A stretch of 64,000 nucleotides of DNA from Serratia plymuthica (GCF_018336935.1 NZ_CP068771.1:1116001-1180000), one strand, 5' to 3'. Counted from the stretch's first letter, positions 54,035-62,927 are shown. A program made the numbers and translations. The notes: generated by a model from the letters alone, not told the origin.

Positions 54035-54765
54035 CTTTTCAATTCCAGCGCAAAATCATAGTAGTCATTCAAACACCAACTGCGGGTGTATTCGATGGGG
54101 TGTTCATCTTGGGTGAACCCGGTACGGGTCACCAGCAGCAGCGGTTCACCCACCTCCAGCGCCAGATAGCGGGCGACGGATTTATCGGCTATCTCGCCGC
54201 GAAAACGCTGAGTCGCACGCACAATGGGTTGACCGATGGCGTGCAGATAGTGATACAACGACTCTTCGGGCAGGCCGCTCGCCGGCAACATAGTGGCGGG
54301 AAGCACCGAATACTGTAAGGCAATGGCGATCTCGCCGGCCTTGCGCAAGCGCACCAGTTCGACCACATCCTGTTCGTCACTCAGCTGTAACGCCTGCATT
54401 TCTTCTGCCGTTGGTCCGCGCCGCAGAAAGCCAATCAGTTCGCTTTGCGCCCTGAAACCTTGCGGCTCCACCATCTCGGTAAAACTTTCCAACAACGGCA
54501 ACGCGGGGGCGAAGCGCGGCGCGATAAAGGTACCGGAACCACGATTGCGGTTGATGGCGCCATCCTGTTCAAGGTGTTGAAATGCACGGCGAGCCGTCCC
54601 CCGCGCAATGCCGAAAGCGTCCATCAGCGCTCTTTCTGAAGGTAACGCATCACCGGAACGCCACTGCCCGGACTCCACGGCGGCCCTTATTTTTTTTGCC
54701 AGTTGCAGATAAATCGGCGTGCTGTCTGCCGAGTCCGGTTGAAGCAAGGCCAGTTTTTCATCCAT
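54031..54765 (-). CDS. GntR/HutC-family regulator with UTRA domain
   Basis: 244-residue repressor. The winged helix-turn-helix is at about residues 15-80 (TPIYLQLAKKIRAAVESGQW, LPSERALMDAFGIARGTARR, GSGTFIAP); a UTRA ligand domain follows (YLALEVGEPLLLVTRTGFTQ, RSWCLNDYYDFALEL). UTRA domains usually sense sugar phosphates. The ATG at 54765 has GGGGA eight bases upstream; 54771 is an alternative. It is divergent from the gene at 54866, with operator-like repeats between. Confidence 0.88.
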   Translation of the reverse strand: MDEKLALLQPDSADSTPIYLQLAKKIRAAVESGQWRSGDALPSERALMDAFGIARGTARRAFQHLEQDGAINRNRGSGTFIAPRFAPALPLLESFTEMVEPQGFRAQSELIGFLRRGPTAEEMQALQLSDEQDVVELVRLRKAGEIAIALQYSVLPATMLPASGLPEESLYHYLHAIGQPIVRATQRFRGEIADKSVARYLALEVGEPLLLVTRTGFTQDEHPIEYTRSWCLNDYYDFALELKR

Positions 54766-54792
54766 ACGCATCTTCCCCACGAAATGACCATC

Positions 54793-54842
54793 GAGTATAC
54801 CACTTGTGCCGACGAAAACTAAGTGGTACATAATTGGTACAG
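54793..54842. promoter_or_regulatory. Candidate GntR operator region
   Basis: TACCACTT (54798-54805) and AAGTGGTA (54821-54828) are perfect inverted repeats 15 bp apart. A second TGGTAC follows 11 bp after the first, and a GTATAC lies at the left edge. It occupies the 100-bp gap between the divergent GntR gene and its probable target, so autoregulation plus control of the neighbour is likely. Confidence 0.65.
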
Positions 54843-54865
54843 TAATCATAACCGGAAGCTTGACG

Positions 54866-55789
54866 ATGAAAAGATACCTCGACTGTACCGCCACCGATCT
54901 TGCCAACATCACCAAAGACAATTTGCTTTACGCCATTCGCGCCAGTGAAGGGCGGATCCTGGTCAGTGAAAGCATTGCCGTGACGCAGCCGCTGCTCAAT
55001 AACGTCACCAATGCGGAGCTGGCGGCCAGCCAGGGCGCCGATATGCTGTTGCTGAACCTGTTTGACGTAAACCAGCCGCGCATCGAAGGTTTGCCCGCCG
55101 GGGTGCCGCCGCAGGAGGTATTGCGCGAGTTGCAGCGGCTGACCGGGCGGGTTATCGGGGTCAATCTGGAAGCGGTGGATCCGGCGTTCGCCTCTACGCA
55201 CAATGAATTTTGGCAGATGACGGCGGGCCGCGCCGCCACTGCAGAGAACGCGCGCAAGCTTTATGAGCTCGGCGCCCGCATGGTGGTGCTGACCGGCAAT
55301 CCCGATAATGGCGTCAGCAACCAGGCTATCGCCGCGGCATTGAAGCAGATTCGCGATGAGGTGGGGGACAAGCTGGTGCTGGTGACCGGTAAAATGCACG
55401 GCGCCGGCATTGTGCGTGAAAGCGGCAGCCAGTTGATCAATGAGCGGGACATCGCTCTGTTTGTCGAAAACGGCGCGGACATCGTCCTGCTGCCGGCGCC
55501 GGGCACCATTCCCGGCATGTCGCAGGAAAAGGTGGCGGCGTTGATTGCGTTTACCCAGCAACAGGGTGCGTTGGCCATGACGGCTATCGGAACGTCGCAG
55601 GAAGGCGCCGACGTACAAACCCTCCGCCAGATTGCCCTGATGAGCAAAATGGCCGGGGCCGATCTGCACCACATTGGCGATACCGGTTATCTGGGGCTGG
55701 CGTTGCCGGAAAACATCTTCGCCTACAGCGTGGCGATCCGCGGCGTGCGCCACACCTATACCCGCATGGCTCGCTCGGTTAACCGCTAG
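54866..55789 (+). CDS. TIM-barrel-like protein of unknown function (DUF7916-type)
   Basis: 307-residue protein beginning MKRYLDCTATDLANITKDNL. It has alternating strand/helix segments ending in short acidic or glycine motifs (NAELAASQGADMLLLNLFDV, GRVIGVNLEAVDP, GARMVVLTGNPDNGVSN, GADIVLLPAPGTIPGM), which suggests a phosphate-binding TIM barrel. I associate this family with sugar or PTS loci in enterobacteria, but no reaction is established. The ATG at 54866 follows GGAAG; the frame is open upstream into the operator. It is probably repressed by the divergent GntR protein. Confidence 0.65.
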   Translation: MKRYLDCTATDLANITKDNLLYAIRASEGRILVSESIAVTQPLLNNVTNAELAASQGADMLLLNLFDVNQPRIEGLPAGVPPQEVLRELQRLTGRVIGVNLEAVDPAFASTHNEFWQMTAGRAATAENARKLYELGARMVVLTGNPDNGVSNQAIAAALKQIRDEVGDKLVLVTGKMHGAGIVRESGSQLINERDIALFVENGADIVLLPAPGTIPGMSQEKVAALIAFTQQQGALAMTAIGTSQEGADVQTLRQIALMSKMAGADLHHIGDTGYLGLALPENIFAYSVAIRGVRHTYTRMARSVNR

Positions 55790-55834
55790 TCGGTAAAACG
55801 CGTCGGCTCTGCGCAGAGCCGTGCTTAATCTATT

Positions 55835-55863
55835 AGCTTGTTAAGTTAATAAATAATTAAGTT
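55835..55863. repeat. Two partial copies of the ParA-locus palindrome
   Basis: AGCTTGTTAAGTT (55835-55847) and AAATAATTAAGTT (55851-55863) each match AACTTATTAAGTT at 11 of 13 positions. They lie 16 bp apart, the same spacing as the pair at 57218 and 57234. Confidence 0.5.
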
Positions 55864-56244
55864 GCCGACTTTTTATCGGCAACGGACAGTTTGCTTTGCG
55901 GGGAAAATCGCTCATGCCTTCGCCTATGCTCATGGCGACATAGCCTGAAATGCAGCTTTGCAATGTTGGGATCGGCAGCAGTTCTTCCGGCGTACAAATA
56001 AAAGTGCGAAGTACGATTTGGCCCGGTAGAACGCGATCAAAACCGCGAGGCGGTATTTTCAGCCAGGAAAGCCAACGGTACTTTTTTAGAGGTTGGCGCT
56101 GGCGGTGAGCCCTAAAGGTGAGATGATTTTGCTGGCCAACCGTTTAACATTGACCGACTTGAATCTGGGGTCAACTGGAGAGATCCAGGGTTACCAATGT
56201 GCGGTTGCCGGTAATGGGCTGTAAAATCATATTATCAGCCTGCC

Positions 56245-56257
56245 AACTTATTAAGCT
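56245..56257. repeat. ParA-locus palindrome inside a hairpin
   Basis: AACTTATTAAGCT matches the 13-bp palindrome at 12 positions. It is embedded in the loop region of a larger inverted repeat, AGCCTGCCA and TGGCAGGCT, 19 bp past the stop of the small partner gene. The outer hairpin may be that operon's terminator. Confidence 0.6.
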
Positions 56258-56275
56258 GGCAGGCTGTGAGGCTAA

Positions 56276-56572
56276 TTACAGCTTTTTCAGCAACTGCAGC
56301 AGATGTTCTTCGCTCTTTTCGGCCAGCCCGTCAATGGCCAGCTTGATGATGTCGGAACGGGTAATGCGCACCACGCCGTTACGTGCCGCCTGCACAATGA
56401 TTTCATCGATGGCGTCGACGTGGTTGTCGGTCAGGCTGACCGAAATCGCCTTGTAGGTGCGTTTACGGCCCTGAGGCTTGGCTTCGGCAACGGGGGTGTG
56501 CAGGGTGTGCGACGTGGCGCTGTTGATAAACTCGTCTTCCGACATGCGGTGGGTCGGGGTGCGCTTTTTCAC
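56276..56572 (-). CDS. Small ParA partner, probable ribbon-helix-helix centromere-binding protein
   Basis: 98 residues, starting at a GTG (56572) that overlaps the parA stop by 4 nt behind GAGGTG. The N-terminal 40 residues are polar and probably flexible. The rest (RKRTYKAISVSLTDNHVDAI, then ITRSDIIKLAIDGLAEKSEE) has the strand-helix-helix outline of CopG/ParG-type DNA-binding proteins. In type Ib partition systems such a protein binds repeats and stimulates ParA. No homologue was recognised by name. Confidence 0.65.
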   Translation of the reverse strand: MKKRTPTHRMSEDEFINSATSHTLHTPVAEAKPQGRKRTYKAISVSLTDNHVDAIDEIIVQAARNGVVRITRSDIIKLAIDGLAEKSEEHLLQLLKKL

Positions 56573-57204
56573 AGGATCACCTCTTTCACCAGACTTTCGA
56601 TTTCCGCCTGCGCCTTGGCGTTGTGCGCCTCGTGTACGGTAATCGCCTCGCCCCAGGCATCGCGGTAAATCTTGCGGTCGCACAGGCGGTTGCTGACCAG
56701 GGTAAATTCCGGATACTCGCTCAGCACCTGCGCCGCTTCGTTGGCTTCGTTAATAAAGATATTGGTCGGGCACATGTTCAACACGATGTAGCCTTTCACC
56801 TTCTCGTTATATTCCTGCGCGGTGGCGAACATTTCCGACAGATAGCCGATGGTGTCGAGATCCATCTGCGACGGGCGCAGCGGGGAGAGGAACAGATCGG
56901 CGGCCAGCAGGCCGGAGCGCAGTTCGGCGCTGTCGCGGCCGGCGGTGTCGACAATCACATAATCGTAGTGACGATCCAATTCCAGCAGGGTTTCTTTGAT
57001 TTTTCCCGAGGCGGCGACTACCGGGATATGCGGCAGGCCCTCCACATTCTGGCGATCGTTATACCAGGTCATGATTGATTTCTGATCGTCAGCATCGACG
57101 ATGATGGCGGTTTTCCCCTGTTTGAGGATCAGATATCCGGCGATATTGACCGCCTTGGTCGATTTCCCTACGCCACCTTTTTGCGAGCCAATCAAAACAA
57201 TCAT
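56569..57204 (-). CDS. ParA-family ATPase (type Ib partition-like)
   Basis: 211-residue P-loop ATPase with the deviant Walker A motif KGGVGKST (residues 9-16, signature Lys9). It has the Walker A' DADDQKS and Walker B VIVDTAGRDSAELR segments. It lacks the N-terminal DNA-binding domain of type Ia ParA, so it resembles plasmid ParF/VirC1-type proteins. The ATG at 57204 gives the family start MIVLIGSQKGG. It is followed, with overlap, by a small DNA-binding-like gene and flanked by repeated palindromes. Nothing else plasmid-like is present. Confidence 0.85.
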   Translation of the reverse strand: MIVLIGSQKGGVGKSTKAVNIAGYLILKQGKTAIIVDADDQKSIMTWYNDRQNVEGLPHIPVVAASGKIKETLLELDRHYDYVIVDTAGRDSAELRSGLLAADLFLSPLRPSQMDLDTIGYLSEMFATAQEYNEKVKGYIVLNMCPTNIFINEANEAAQVLSEYPEFTLVSNRLCDRKIYRDAWGEAITVHEAHNAKAQAEIESLVKEVIL

Positions 57205-57217
57205 GCTGCCATCTCTC

Positions 57218-57246
57218 AAGTTATTAAGCTGATAACTTATTAAGTT
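57218..57246. repeat. Two copies of the 13-bp palindrome just upstream of parA
   Basis: AAGTTATTAAGCT (57218-57230, 11 of 13) and the perfect palindrome AACTTATTAAGTT (57234-57246) lie 16 bp apart, starting 14 bp from the parA ATG. This position suits an operator for autorepression and a partition site. Confidence 0.7.
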
Positions 57247-57366
57247 AATTTGCTTATTAGGTTGATAATTAAACAGGTTAACAAGAACAACTTATGGACA
57301 ATATGCACCAACCGTGGCTGCTTGCCAAGTCAGTATGCCGTTAACTTTGCAGCTTATTTTGCTGGT

Positions 57367-57379
57367 AACTTATCAAGTG
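57367..57379. repeat. Partial copy of the 13-bp palindrome
   Basis: AACTTATCAAGTG matches AACTTATTAAGTT at 11 of 13 positions, between parA and yajD. Confidence 0.45.
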
Positions 57380-57437
57380 GGTAAGTAGGAATGCTCTGGG
57401 AAATGCGATAGAGGGAAGGATTATTTGCTTTTTTATT

Positions 57438-57450
57438 AACTTAATAAGTT
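57438..57450. repeat. Perfect copy of the 13-bp palindrome near yajD
   Basis: AACTTAATAAGTT is the exact reverse complement of the copy at 57234. A GCTTAT word follows 5 bp on. Confidence 0.65.
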
Positions 57451-57502
57451 GTTAGCTTATTTGTTTTTGCGGATGCGACAGCACGCATCCGCAGCGGCGG
57501 CA

Positions 57503-57844
57503 TTACTTTTTCAACATCGATTTCAGGTTGGCGAACGGATTATGGGTCGCAATGCCGACATCTTTTTGCGCGTCTTCACCGGCGATCACCGTTGAGCCAT
57601 ATTGGTCTGCTTCAGTGTACTTGGAGTGTTCGTGGTCGTGGCAGTACAGGCACAGCATTTCCCAGTTGCTGCCATCTTCCGGGTTGTTGCTGTGGTCGTG
57701 ATCGATATGGTGAACCGTCAGTTCGCGCAGGTTGGAGTAAACGAATTCACGCGAGCAGCGCCCACAGACCCACGGGAAAATTTTCAGCGCTTTTTCGCGG
57801 TAGCCGGTCTCCAGCCTTGCGTAGTTTTTGGGAATATATGCCAT
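57503..57844 (-). CDS. yajD: HNH-nuclease-fold protein YajD
   Basis: 113-residue HNH-family protein nearly identical to E. coli YajD: IPKNYARLETGYREKALKIF, the zinc-binding CGRC and CLYCHDHEH pairs, and the HNH core LTVHHIDHDHSNNPEDGSNW. Function in the cell is not established. It lies upstream of parA on the same strand, separated by about 300 bp of repeat-bearing sequence, so the two are probably not one operon. Confidence 0.94.
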   Translation of the reverse strand: MAYIPKNYARLETGYREKALKIFPWVCGRCSREFVYSNLRELTVHHIDHDHSNNPEDGSNWEMLCLYCHDHEHSKYTEADQYGSTVIAGEDAQKDVGIATHNPFANLKSMLKK

Positions 57845-57902
57845 GGTGAGTGCCTGTAGAATGATAACTATATTACGCTCAATACTATCACAAAGCGCCG
57901 GA

Positions 57903-58364
57903 TTACAGCGTGCGACACATCACCGTTACTTCTTCGCCGGAAACCTGGCGTTGTTCCAGCGGTTGCCAGCCCAACTTTTGATACAGCGACTGTTGGTCCG
58001 GGGTGTAGAGATACAGTTCGGCGATATTTTTCTGTTGGCAGTGGGTAATGCACTGGTCGATCAAACGGCGTGCGATGCCCAAACCGCGGTGCTGAGGATG
58101 GGTGAAGACTTCGCCCAACCAGAATTTGCGCTCCGGTTTATCCGCCAGATCGTAAATGACCAGGCTGGCCGTGCCGAGGATGTGTTGTTGCGGTGACAGC
58201 GCCAGCAACGTCATGCCGGAATGTTGCGGTTCGCAGCGTTGTTCAAAGCGTTGGCTGATTTTCTCGTGGCTGCTCCACGGCGAGAAATCACGCCACTCCT
58301 GATGCAGCAAAGCAGCCAGTTCGCCAATGCGCTGGCGGTGTGCGGAAAGTCGTTCGATACGCAT
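57903..58364 (-). CDS. GNAT-family N-acetyltransferase
   Basis: 153-residue acetyltransferase: ERLSAHRQRIGELAALLHQE at the start, then KFWLGEVFTHPQHRGLGIAR, with the acetyl-CoA loop HRGLGIA, and LYLYTPDQQSLYQKLGWQPL. The substrate is unknown. It stands alone between yajD and a LysR regulator. Confidence 0.87.
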   Translation of the reverse strand: MRIERLSAHRQRIGELAALLHQEWRDFSPWSSHEKISQRFEQRCEPQHSGMTLLALSPQQHILGTASLVIYDLADKPERKFWLGEVFTHPQHRGLGIARRLIDQCITHCQQKNIAELYLYTPDQQSLYQKLGWQPLEQRQVSGEEVTVMCRTL

Positions 58365-58416
58365 GATTTAAGTTCTTGTTGCCCAAAGAATGCACAACTA
58401 TAGCCGCAGTTGCCGG

Positions 58417-59310
58417 CTATTTAAAGGCTTCCACCGCCCAGTCGATGAACACCCGCAGCTTGGCGCTGAGATGGCGGTTGGAGGGATACACCACGTACAT
58501 TTGCTCGGATGGCGGTTGCCAGTCGTGCAGCAGGCTGACCAGCTCGCCGTTGTCCAGGTGCGGTTGCGCCATAAAGCGGAAGGTCTGGATGATGCCCAGG
58601 CCGGCCAGCGCGGCGGCCAGCAGCGCGTTGCTCTCGTTGACGCTGACATGATAGCGGTGCTGGATGTCGATCTCTTTGCCCTGGTCAACAAAGTGCAGCG
58701 GCTGGATGCGATCGTTCAGCGCATGGCGGTAGTGCGCCAACGGATAGCCCAGCTCCAGATCGCAAGGGTGCTTCGGCGTGCCGTAACGCGCCAGATAGGC
58801 TGGCGTGGCGCAGGTCACCCATTCCAGCTCGAACAGGCGGCGGGCAATCAGGCTGGAGTCGGCCAGCGGGCCGCTGCGGATCACGCAGTCGGCGCTGTCG
58901 TTGATCAGATCGATCAAGCGATCGCCGACGCCCAAATCAATCTGAATCTGCGGATAACGTGCGATGAAATCCGGCAGTGCCGGCACCAGCAACTGGCGCG
59001 CCGTAGAACCGCCGGCATCAATGCGCAACACGCCCTGCGGCGCGCTCTGGGATTCGGTCATGCAGCCTTCCATCTGTTCCAGTTCCGCCAGCCACTTTAC
59101 CGTGCGCTGGTAATAACACTCGCCCTCAGGAGTGACAGACACGCTGCGGGTGGTACGCTGGAACAGCTTGGTTTGCAGGTGATCTTCCAGGTTCTGGATC
59201 AGCTTGGTGACGGTGGCCTTGGGCATCCGCAGCGAGTCTGCGGCGCGGGTGAATCCGCCGGTTTCCACCACGCGATTAAACACCCGGATGGCCAGTAAAT
59301 GATGATCCAT
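58417..59310 (-). CDS. LysR-family transcriptional regulator
   Basis: 297-residue LysR regulator of the large group that includes DmlR and AaeR: MDHHLLAIRVFNRVVETGGF, RMPKATVTKLIQNLEDHLQT, then VRSGPLADSSLIARRL-type effector region. The ATG at 59310 is the usual family start; an in-frame ATG lies 19 codons upstream. It is on the same strand as, and 60 bp downstream of, the MFS gene. Confidence 0.88.
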   Translation of the reverse strand: MDHHLLAIRVFNRVVETGGFTRAADSLRMPKATVTKLIQNLEDHLQTKLFQRTTRSVSVTPEGECYYQRTVKWLAELEQMEGCMTESQSAPQGVLRIDAGGSTARQLLVPALPDFIARYPQIQIDLGVGDRLIDLINDSADCVIRSGPLADSSLIARRLFELEWVTCATPAYLARYGTPKHPCDLELGYPLAHYRHALNDRIQPLHFVDQGKEIDIQHRYHVSVNESNALLAAALAGLGIIQTFRFMAQPHLDNGELVSLLHDWQPPSEQMYVVYPSNRHLSAKLRVFIDWAVEAFK

Positions 59311-59370
59311 AACGCTCTCGGTGCAAAACCCCGGTCGGAGCACCGGGGGGTTTCTGTGGACAGACAATGA

Positions 59371-60555
59371 TTATGACTGTTTAGCGCCAATCATGCCGGA
59401 ACGCAAGGTCAAGCCGAACACCAGCGCGGCGGAAAGGGTGAGGGCGCCGCCGAACAGCATGGCGCTGCTGACGCCCTGCCAGTCGACCACTTCCCCGCCC
59501 AGCAGCGCGCCGGAGGCCAGCGCAATCTGGATCACGCAGACCAGCAGCGCCTGGCCGGCCTCCGGCGCCTGCGGCACCGCGGCAAACATCCAGTTGGTGG
59601 CGCAAACCGGCACGGCGCCGAACGCCAGCCCCCACACCATCACCATCAGCGTGGCGCCGGCAATGCCGCTGAGGAACGGCGAAACGATCAGGATGGCGGC
59701 CAGCATGGCGGCGATCAGGATAAAGGTGGCGCGCAGGCTGCGCTCTGCCAGCCGTTCACCGAGGAAGGTGCCGAGCAGGCCGATGGCGCCGTAGGCCAGA
59801 AGTTGCAATGAAATCGCCGACGGGCTGAGGACAAACACCTGTTGCAGCAGCGGTTTCAGGTAGGTGTAGGCGGCAAAATGGCCGATAAACAGCAGGACGA
59901 TGGCAATCAGCCCGATGCGTGCCATCGGCAAACGCAGCGGCAGCAGCAGATCACGCGGTGTGACCGGCCGGGTAGGCGGCACCGACGTCAGTAAGCGCAA
60001 CTGCGCCAACAGCACACCTACCGCCAGCACTGCGCTGCCAAAGAAAGCGGCGCGCCAGCCGAACAGGTCGCCAATCAACGCGCCCGCGGGCACGCCGCAG
60101 ACAGCACCGACCGAAATACCGCTCAGGATCAACGCGGTGGCGCGGCCCTGGCTGGCTTCCGGCACCAGATGGCGGCCGTAGTTGGCGGCGAAGGCCCAGA
60201 AACCGCCGACGCAGATACCCAGCAGCACGCGGCCCAGCAGCATCATCGGGAAGTTAACCGCCAGCGCCGAAACCAGATTGGACACCACCAGCAACAAACT
60301 CAACGCCAGCATCAGCAGGCGACGATCGAGCCGGCCGGCCGCGAGGCTCAGCGCCGGTGCGGCTATCGCCGCCACAATGCCGGGCACGGTAACCATCAGG
60401 CCGGCCCTGCCGGTGCTGACGTCCAGCGACGGCGCGATATTGGTCAGCAGGCCGATCGGCAGAAACTCGGTGGTGACCATCACAAAGCAGGCGACCGTCA
60501 GCGAGAAGATCGCCAACCAGGGTGATGATGCAGGTTTATCTTTATTATTCAGCAT
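59371..60555 (-). CDS. Major facilitator superfamily exporter (NepI/AraJ-like)
   Basis: 394-residue, 12-helix MFS exporter of the DHA1 group that includes NepI and AraJ. FVMVTTEFLPIGLLTNIAPS in helix 1, GRLDRRLLMLAL at the conserved loop 2-3, and GICVGGFWAFAANYGRHLVP in helix 4 are close to NepI-type purine or sugar exporters. The ATG at 60555 is chosen over an in-frame start at 60618. The substrate cannot be told. Confidence 0.88.
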   Translation of the reverse strand: MLNNKDKPASSPWLAIFSLTVACFVMVTTEFLPIGLLTNIAPSLDVSTGRAGLMVTVPGIVAAIAAPALSLAAGRLDRRLLMLALSLLLVVSNLVSALAVNFPMMLLGRVLLGICVGGFWAFAANYGRHLVPEASQGRATALILSGISVGAVCGVPAGALIGDLFGWRAAFFGSAVLAVGVLLAQLRLLTSVPPTRPVTPRDLLLPLRLPMARIGLIAIVLLFIGHFAAYTYLKPLLQQVFVLSPSAISLQLLAYGAIGLLGTFLGERLAERSLRATFILIAAMLAAILIVSPFLSGIAGATLMVMVWGLAFGAVPVCATNWMFAAVPQAPEAGQALLVCVIQIALASGALLGGEVVDWQGVSSAMLFGGALTLSAALVFGLTLRSGMIGAKQS

Positions 60556-60789
60556 AATACCGCTCGTCTCAGGTGAGTGCATACGCCGCACGGCAAAGTG
60601 CGGAGTGACAGAGATCACAATTTACGCAGGCATTTGCGACGGATAAATCCGTTTTCCGTAGTTACACTGTTTCTGAGGGGGAATAATCATGCGGGGCAAG
60701 CAAAACGGCGGGTTGCGGCGAAACGGCAGGTTAAATGCTCAATAGGCATAAGCTTATGCGGCGGGCGCAGCAGACTGCGCCCAGAGGCA

Positions 60790-62355
60790 TCACAACCCCG
60801 GCGCTTTCCACATTGAAGTGGTCAGGCCGTGATCCACCAGCCTGAGCTGATCGGCGTAGATCTGCTGCCAGGTGTCTTTTTGCTGTCGATAGAGTTCATG
60901 ATTGGCGCTGTCCGGCTGATATTCACGCTCCCAGCGCACCAGCTTTTCACCGGTGGCCGTCAGAGATTCATACAACCCGGCGCCGACGCCGGCGGCAATC
61001 GCGCAGCCCAGCGCGGTAGCTTCTTTCACCACCGGCACGCGGACGGTCAGGCCGGTGACATCGCTCAGGATCTGGCTCCATAATTTGCCCTTCGACCCGC
61101 CGCCGGCGAACACCAGCGAGTGCGCCTGCACGCCCGAGAAGCTGGCGATCTGCTCCAGATTGCAGGCGGAGACAATGGCTGCATTCTCTTCCAGCGCGCG
61201 GAACAGGGTTTGCTTATTGCAGCGTTCCGGGTCGAGCGACATATTGATAAACGACGGCGCGGCGTGGTACCAGGTTTTGAAGTGCATGGCGTCGGAAAAT
61301 ATCGGCATCACCCCGTAGGCGCCCGGCGGCACCCGCGCCGCCATCTCTTCCAACAGGCTGTAAGCGTCCACCCCCAATCTTTCCGCCATCAGCTTTTCCT
61401 CGGCGCAGAAGGCATCGCGGAACCAGCGCATGGTCAACCCCGTGAAGAAGCTGATGGATTCCGCCTGCGCCATGCCGGGGATCACGTGCGGGTTAATGCG
61501 GATGTTCATGTCCGGGTCGGTAGCCGGCTCCGGCAGATTGACGATTTGTTGCCAGAAGGTGCCGCCCAATACCGCCGTTTGCCCGGCATGCACCACGCCG
61601 AGCCCCAGGCTGCCCAACTGAACGTCGCCGCCGCCCATCACCACCGGCGTGCCGCGCAACAGGCCGCTTTGCTCCGCCGCCTGCGCGGTAACCTGCCCGA
61701 GCAGGCTGCCGGTCTCTTTCACCGGTGACAGAATATCGGCGCGCAACCCTGCCATATCGAGCAGCGCCGGTCGCCAGTCGCGGCTGACCAAATCCAGCAT
61801 GCCGGTGGTACCTGCATTGGAAGGATCCACCGCCAGTTCGCCGCTCAGCATATTCGCCAGCCAGTCGCTGATCATGGTCAGCGTCGCCGCCCGCCGATAG
61901 ATGTCCGGCCGGTGGTGGGCCAGCCACAGCAGGCGCGGCATGGCGCTCAATGCCAGCGTTTGCCCTGAATATTGGTACACCTCGCTTTCGAAATGATGGT
62001 TATGCAGCTCTTTCAGCTCGCTGACTTCTTGGCTGGCACGCGCGTCCACATTGGCGCAGGCCCAAATCGGTTCGCCGTTACTATCGTACAGCACTATGCC
62101 TTCGCGCATTGAGCAGCAGGCTACAGAGCGGATAGCCTGGCCGGTCAGGCCTGCATTTTGCAACGCCTGCCGGATGCACTGGCAGGTCAATTGCCAGTTG
62201 TGGGTTAAATCAAACTCCATCGAGCCGGGCACTCCAGACACCGCCAGATGCTGCCACTCAGCCTGGCCCTGAGCGATCTGATTGCCCGCCAGATCGAAGA
62301 TTACCGCGCGAACGCTGCCGGTGCCTGCATCCAGCGCCATCAAATAGTTATCCAT
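60790..62355 (-). CDS. lsrK: Autoinducer-2 kinase LsrK
   Basis: FGGY-family kinase (521 residues) that phosphorylates AI-2 (DPD) after uptake, producing the ligand of the LsrR repressor. It is highly similar to E. coli Lsr[66 protein letters not shown], and the C-terminal [16 protein letters not shown]. It lacks the short N-terminal extension of the E. coli protein. It is divergent from lsrG; lsrR and lsrACDBF are not in the window. Confidence 0.96.
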   Translation of the reverse strand: MDNYLMALDAGTGSVRAVIFDLAGNQIAQGQAEWQHLAVSGVPGSMEFDLTHNWQLTCQCIRQALQNAGLTGQAIRSVACCSMREGIVLYDSNGEPIWACANVDARASQEVSELKELHNHHFESEVYQYSGQTLALSAMPRLLWLAHHRPDIYRRAATLTMISDWLANMLSGELAVDPSNAGTTGMLDLVSRDWRPALLDMAGLRADILSPVKETGSLLGQVTAQAAEQSGLLRGTPVVMGGGDVQLGSLGLGVVHAGQTAVLGGTFWQQIVNLPEPATDPDMNIRINPHVIPGMAQAESISFFTGLTMRWFRDAFCAEEKLMAERLGVDAYSLLEEMAARVPPGAYGVMPIFSDAMHFKTWYHAAPSFINMSLDPERCNKQTLFRALEENAAIVSACNLEQIASFSGVQAHSLVFAGGGSKGKLWSQILSDVTGLTVRVPVVKEATALGCAIAAGVGAGLYESLTATGEKLVRWEREYQPDSANHELYRQQKDTWQQIYADQLRLVDHGLTTSMWKAPGL

Positions 62356-62543
62356 AGCTCACACACTCTTTGGGGTTTGGATCTTAACTATAGATGCCGG
62401 GTTCGCGCCTTCGCGTGAGCAACACTCGGGGGCGGCGGGATTTGTGAGCTGTCCTGCAAAATTGCCGCCGCGCAGGGTAAATCAGGAGGAATAAACCTAT
62501 GGTTTGAAAGAACAGTGATTTCAAGGTTAAACAAGGAGCCGCC

Positions 62544-62837
62544 ATGCACGTCACTTTGGTCGAAATTAACGTTAAGCAGGACAAAATAGACGAGTTTATC
62601 GAGGTTTTCCGCGCCAACCATCTGGGGGCGATCGAAGAGCCGGGTAACCTGCGCTTTGACGTGTTGCAGGATGAAAATGTCCCGACGCGGTTTTATATCT
62701 ATGAAGCCTATAAGGATGAGCAGGCGGTGGCCGCCCATAAAAAGACCCCGCACTATCTGCAATGCGTGGAGAAACTGGAGGCGCTGATGACCGGCCCGCG
62801 CAAGAAAACCACCTTTATCGGTTTGATGCCGGCTTAG
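62544..62837 (+). CDS. lsrG: (4S)-4-hydroxy-5-phosphonooxypentane-2,3-dione isomerase LsrG
   Basis: 97-residue ABM-type monooxygenase-fold protein that isomerises phospho-AI-2 so LsrF can degrade it. It matches E. coli LsrG in [40 protein letters not shown] and LMTGPRKK. In E. coli it is the last gene of lsrACDBFG; here it is separate, with 188 bp of upstream sequence shared with divergent lsrK. In frame upstream, a strong ribosome site (AGGAGGAA) leads to ATG GTT TGA, a two-codon open frame at 62501. Confidence 0.94.
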   Translation: MHVTLVEINVKQDKIDEFIEVFRANHLGAIEEPGNLRFDVLQDENVPTRFYIYEAYKDEQAVAAHKKTPHYLQCVEKLEALMTGPRKKTTFIGLMPA

Positions 62838-62869
62838 TCGGCTGCATCAGGGTAATTCTGTTCAATACT

Positions 62870-62889
62870 TTGCCGCCCCCCGGCGGCAA
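62870..62889 (+). terminator. Hairpin after lsrG
   Basis: TTGCCGCC and GGCGGCAA pair around a CCCC loop, 33 bp after the lsrG stop. It lacks a T-run, so it may be a weak terminator or a processing hairpin ahead of the LysE-family gene. Confidence 0.5.
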
Positions 62890-62927
62890 TCTGGCATCTG
62901 TGAACTTTTTCTCAGGTGCTTGTAATC

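Larger units (their letters stand above)
55790..56275. other. Intergenic region between the TIM-barrel gene and the ParA locus
   Basis: It contains GGCTCTGCGCAGAGCC and GTTGCCGA/TCGGCAAC hairpins just after the upstream gene (near 55805 and 55862-55882), which could terminate it. It also contains two matches to the ParA-locus palindrome (55835-55863) and another at 56245. I see no credible gene in the remaining stretch. Confidence 0.5.
57205..57502. other. AT-rich region upstream of parA with repeated palindromes
   Basis: There is no gene in about 300 bp between parA and yajD. It is AT-rich and carries four matches to the 13-bp palindrome (listed separately) plus scattered GCTTAT/TAAGTT words. 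It looks like a centromere or operator region and must also hold the parA promoter. Confidence 0.65.
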
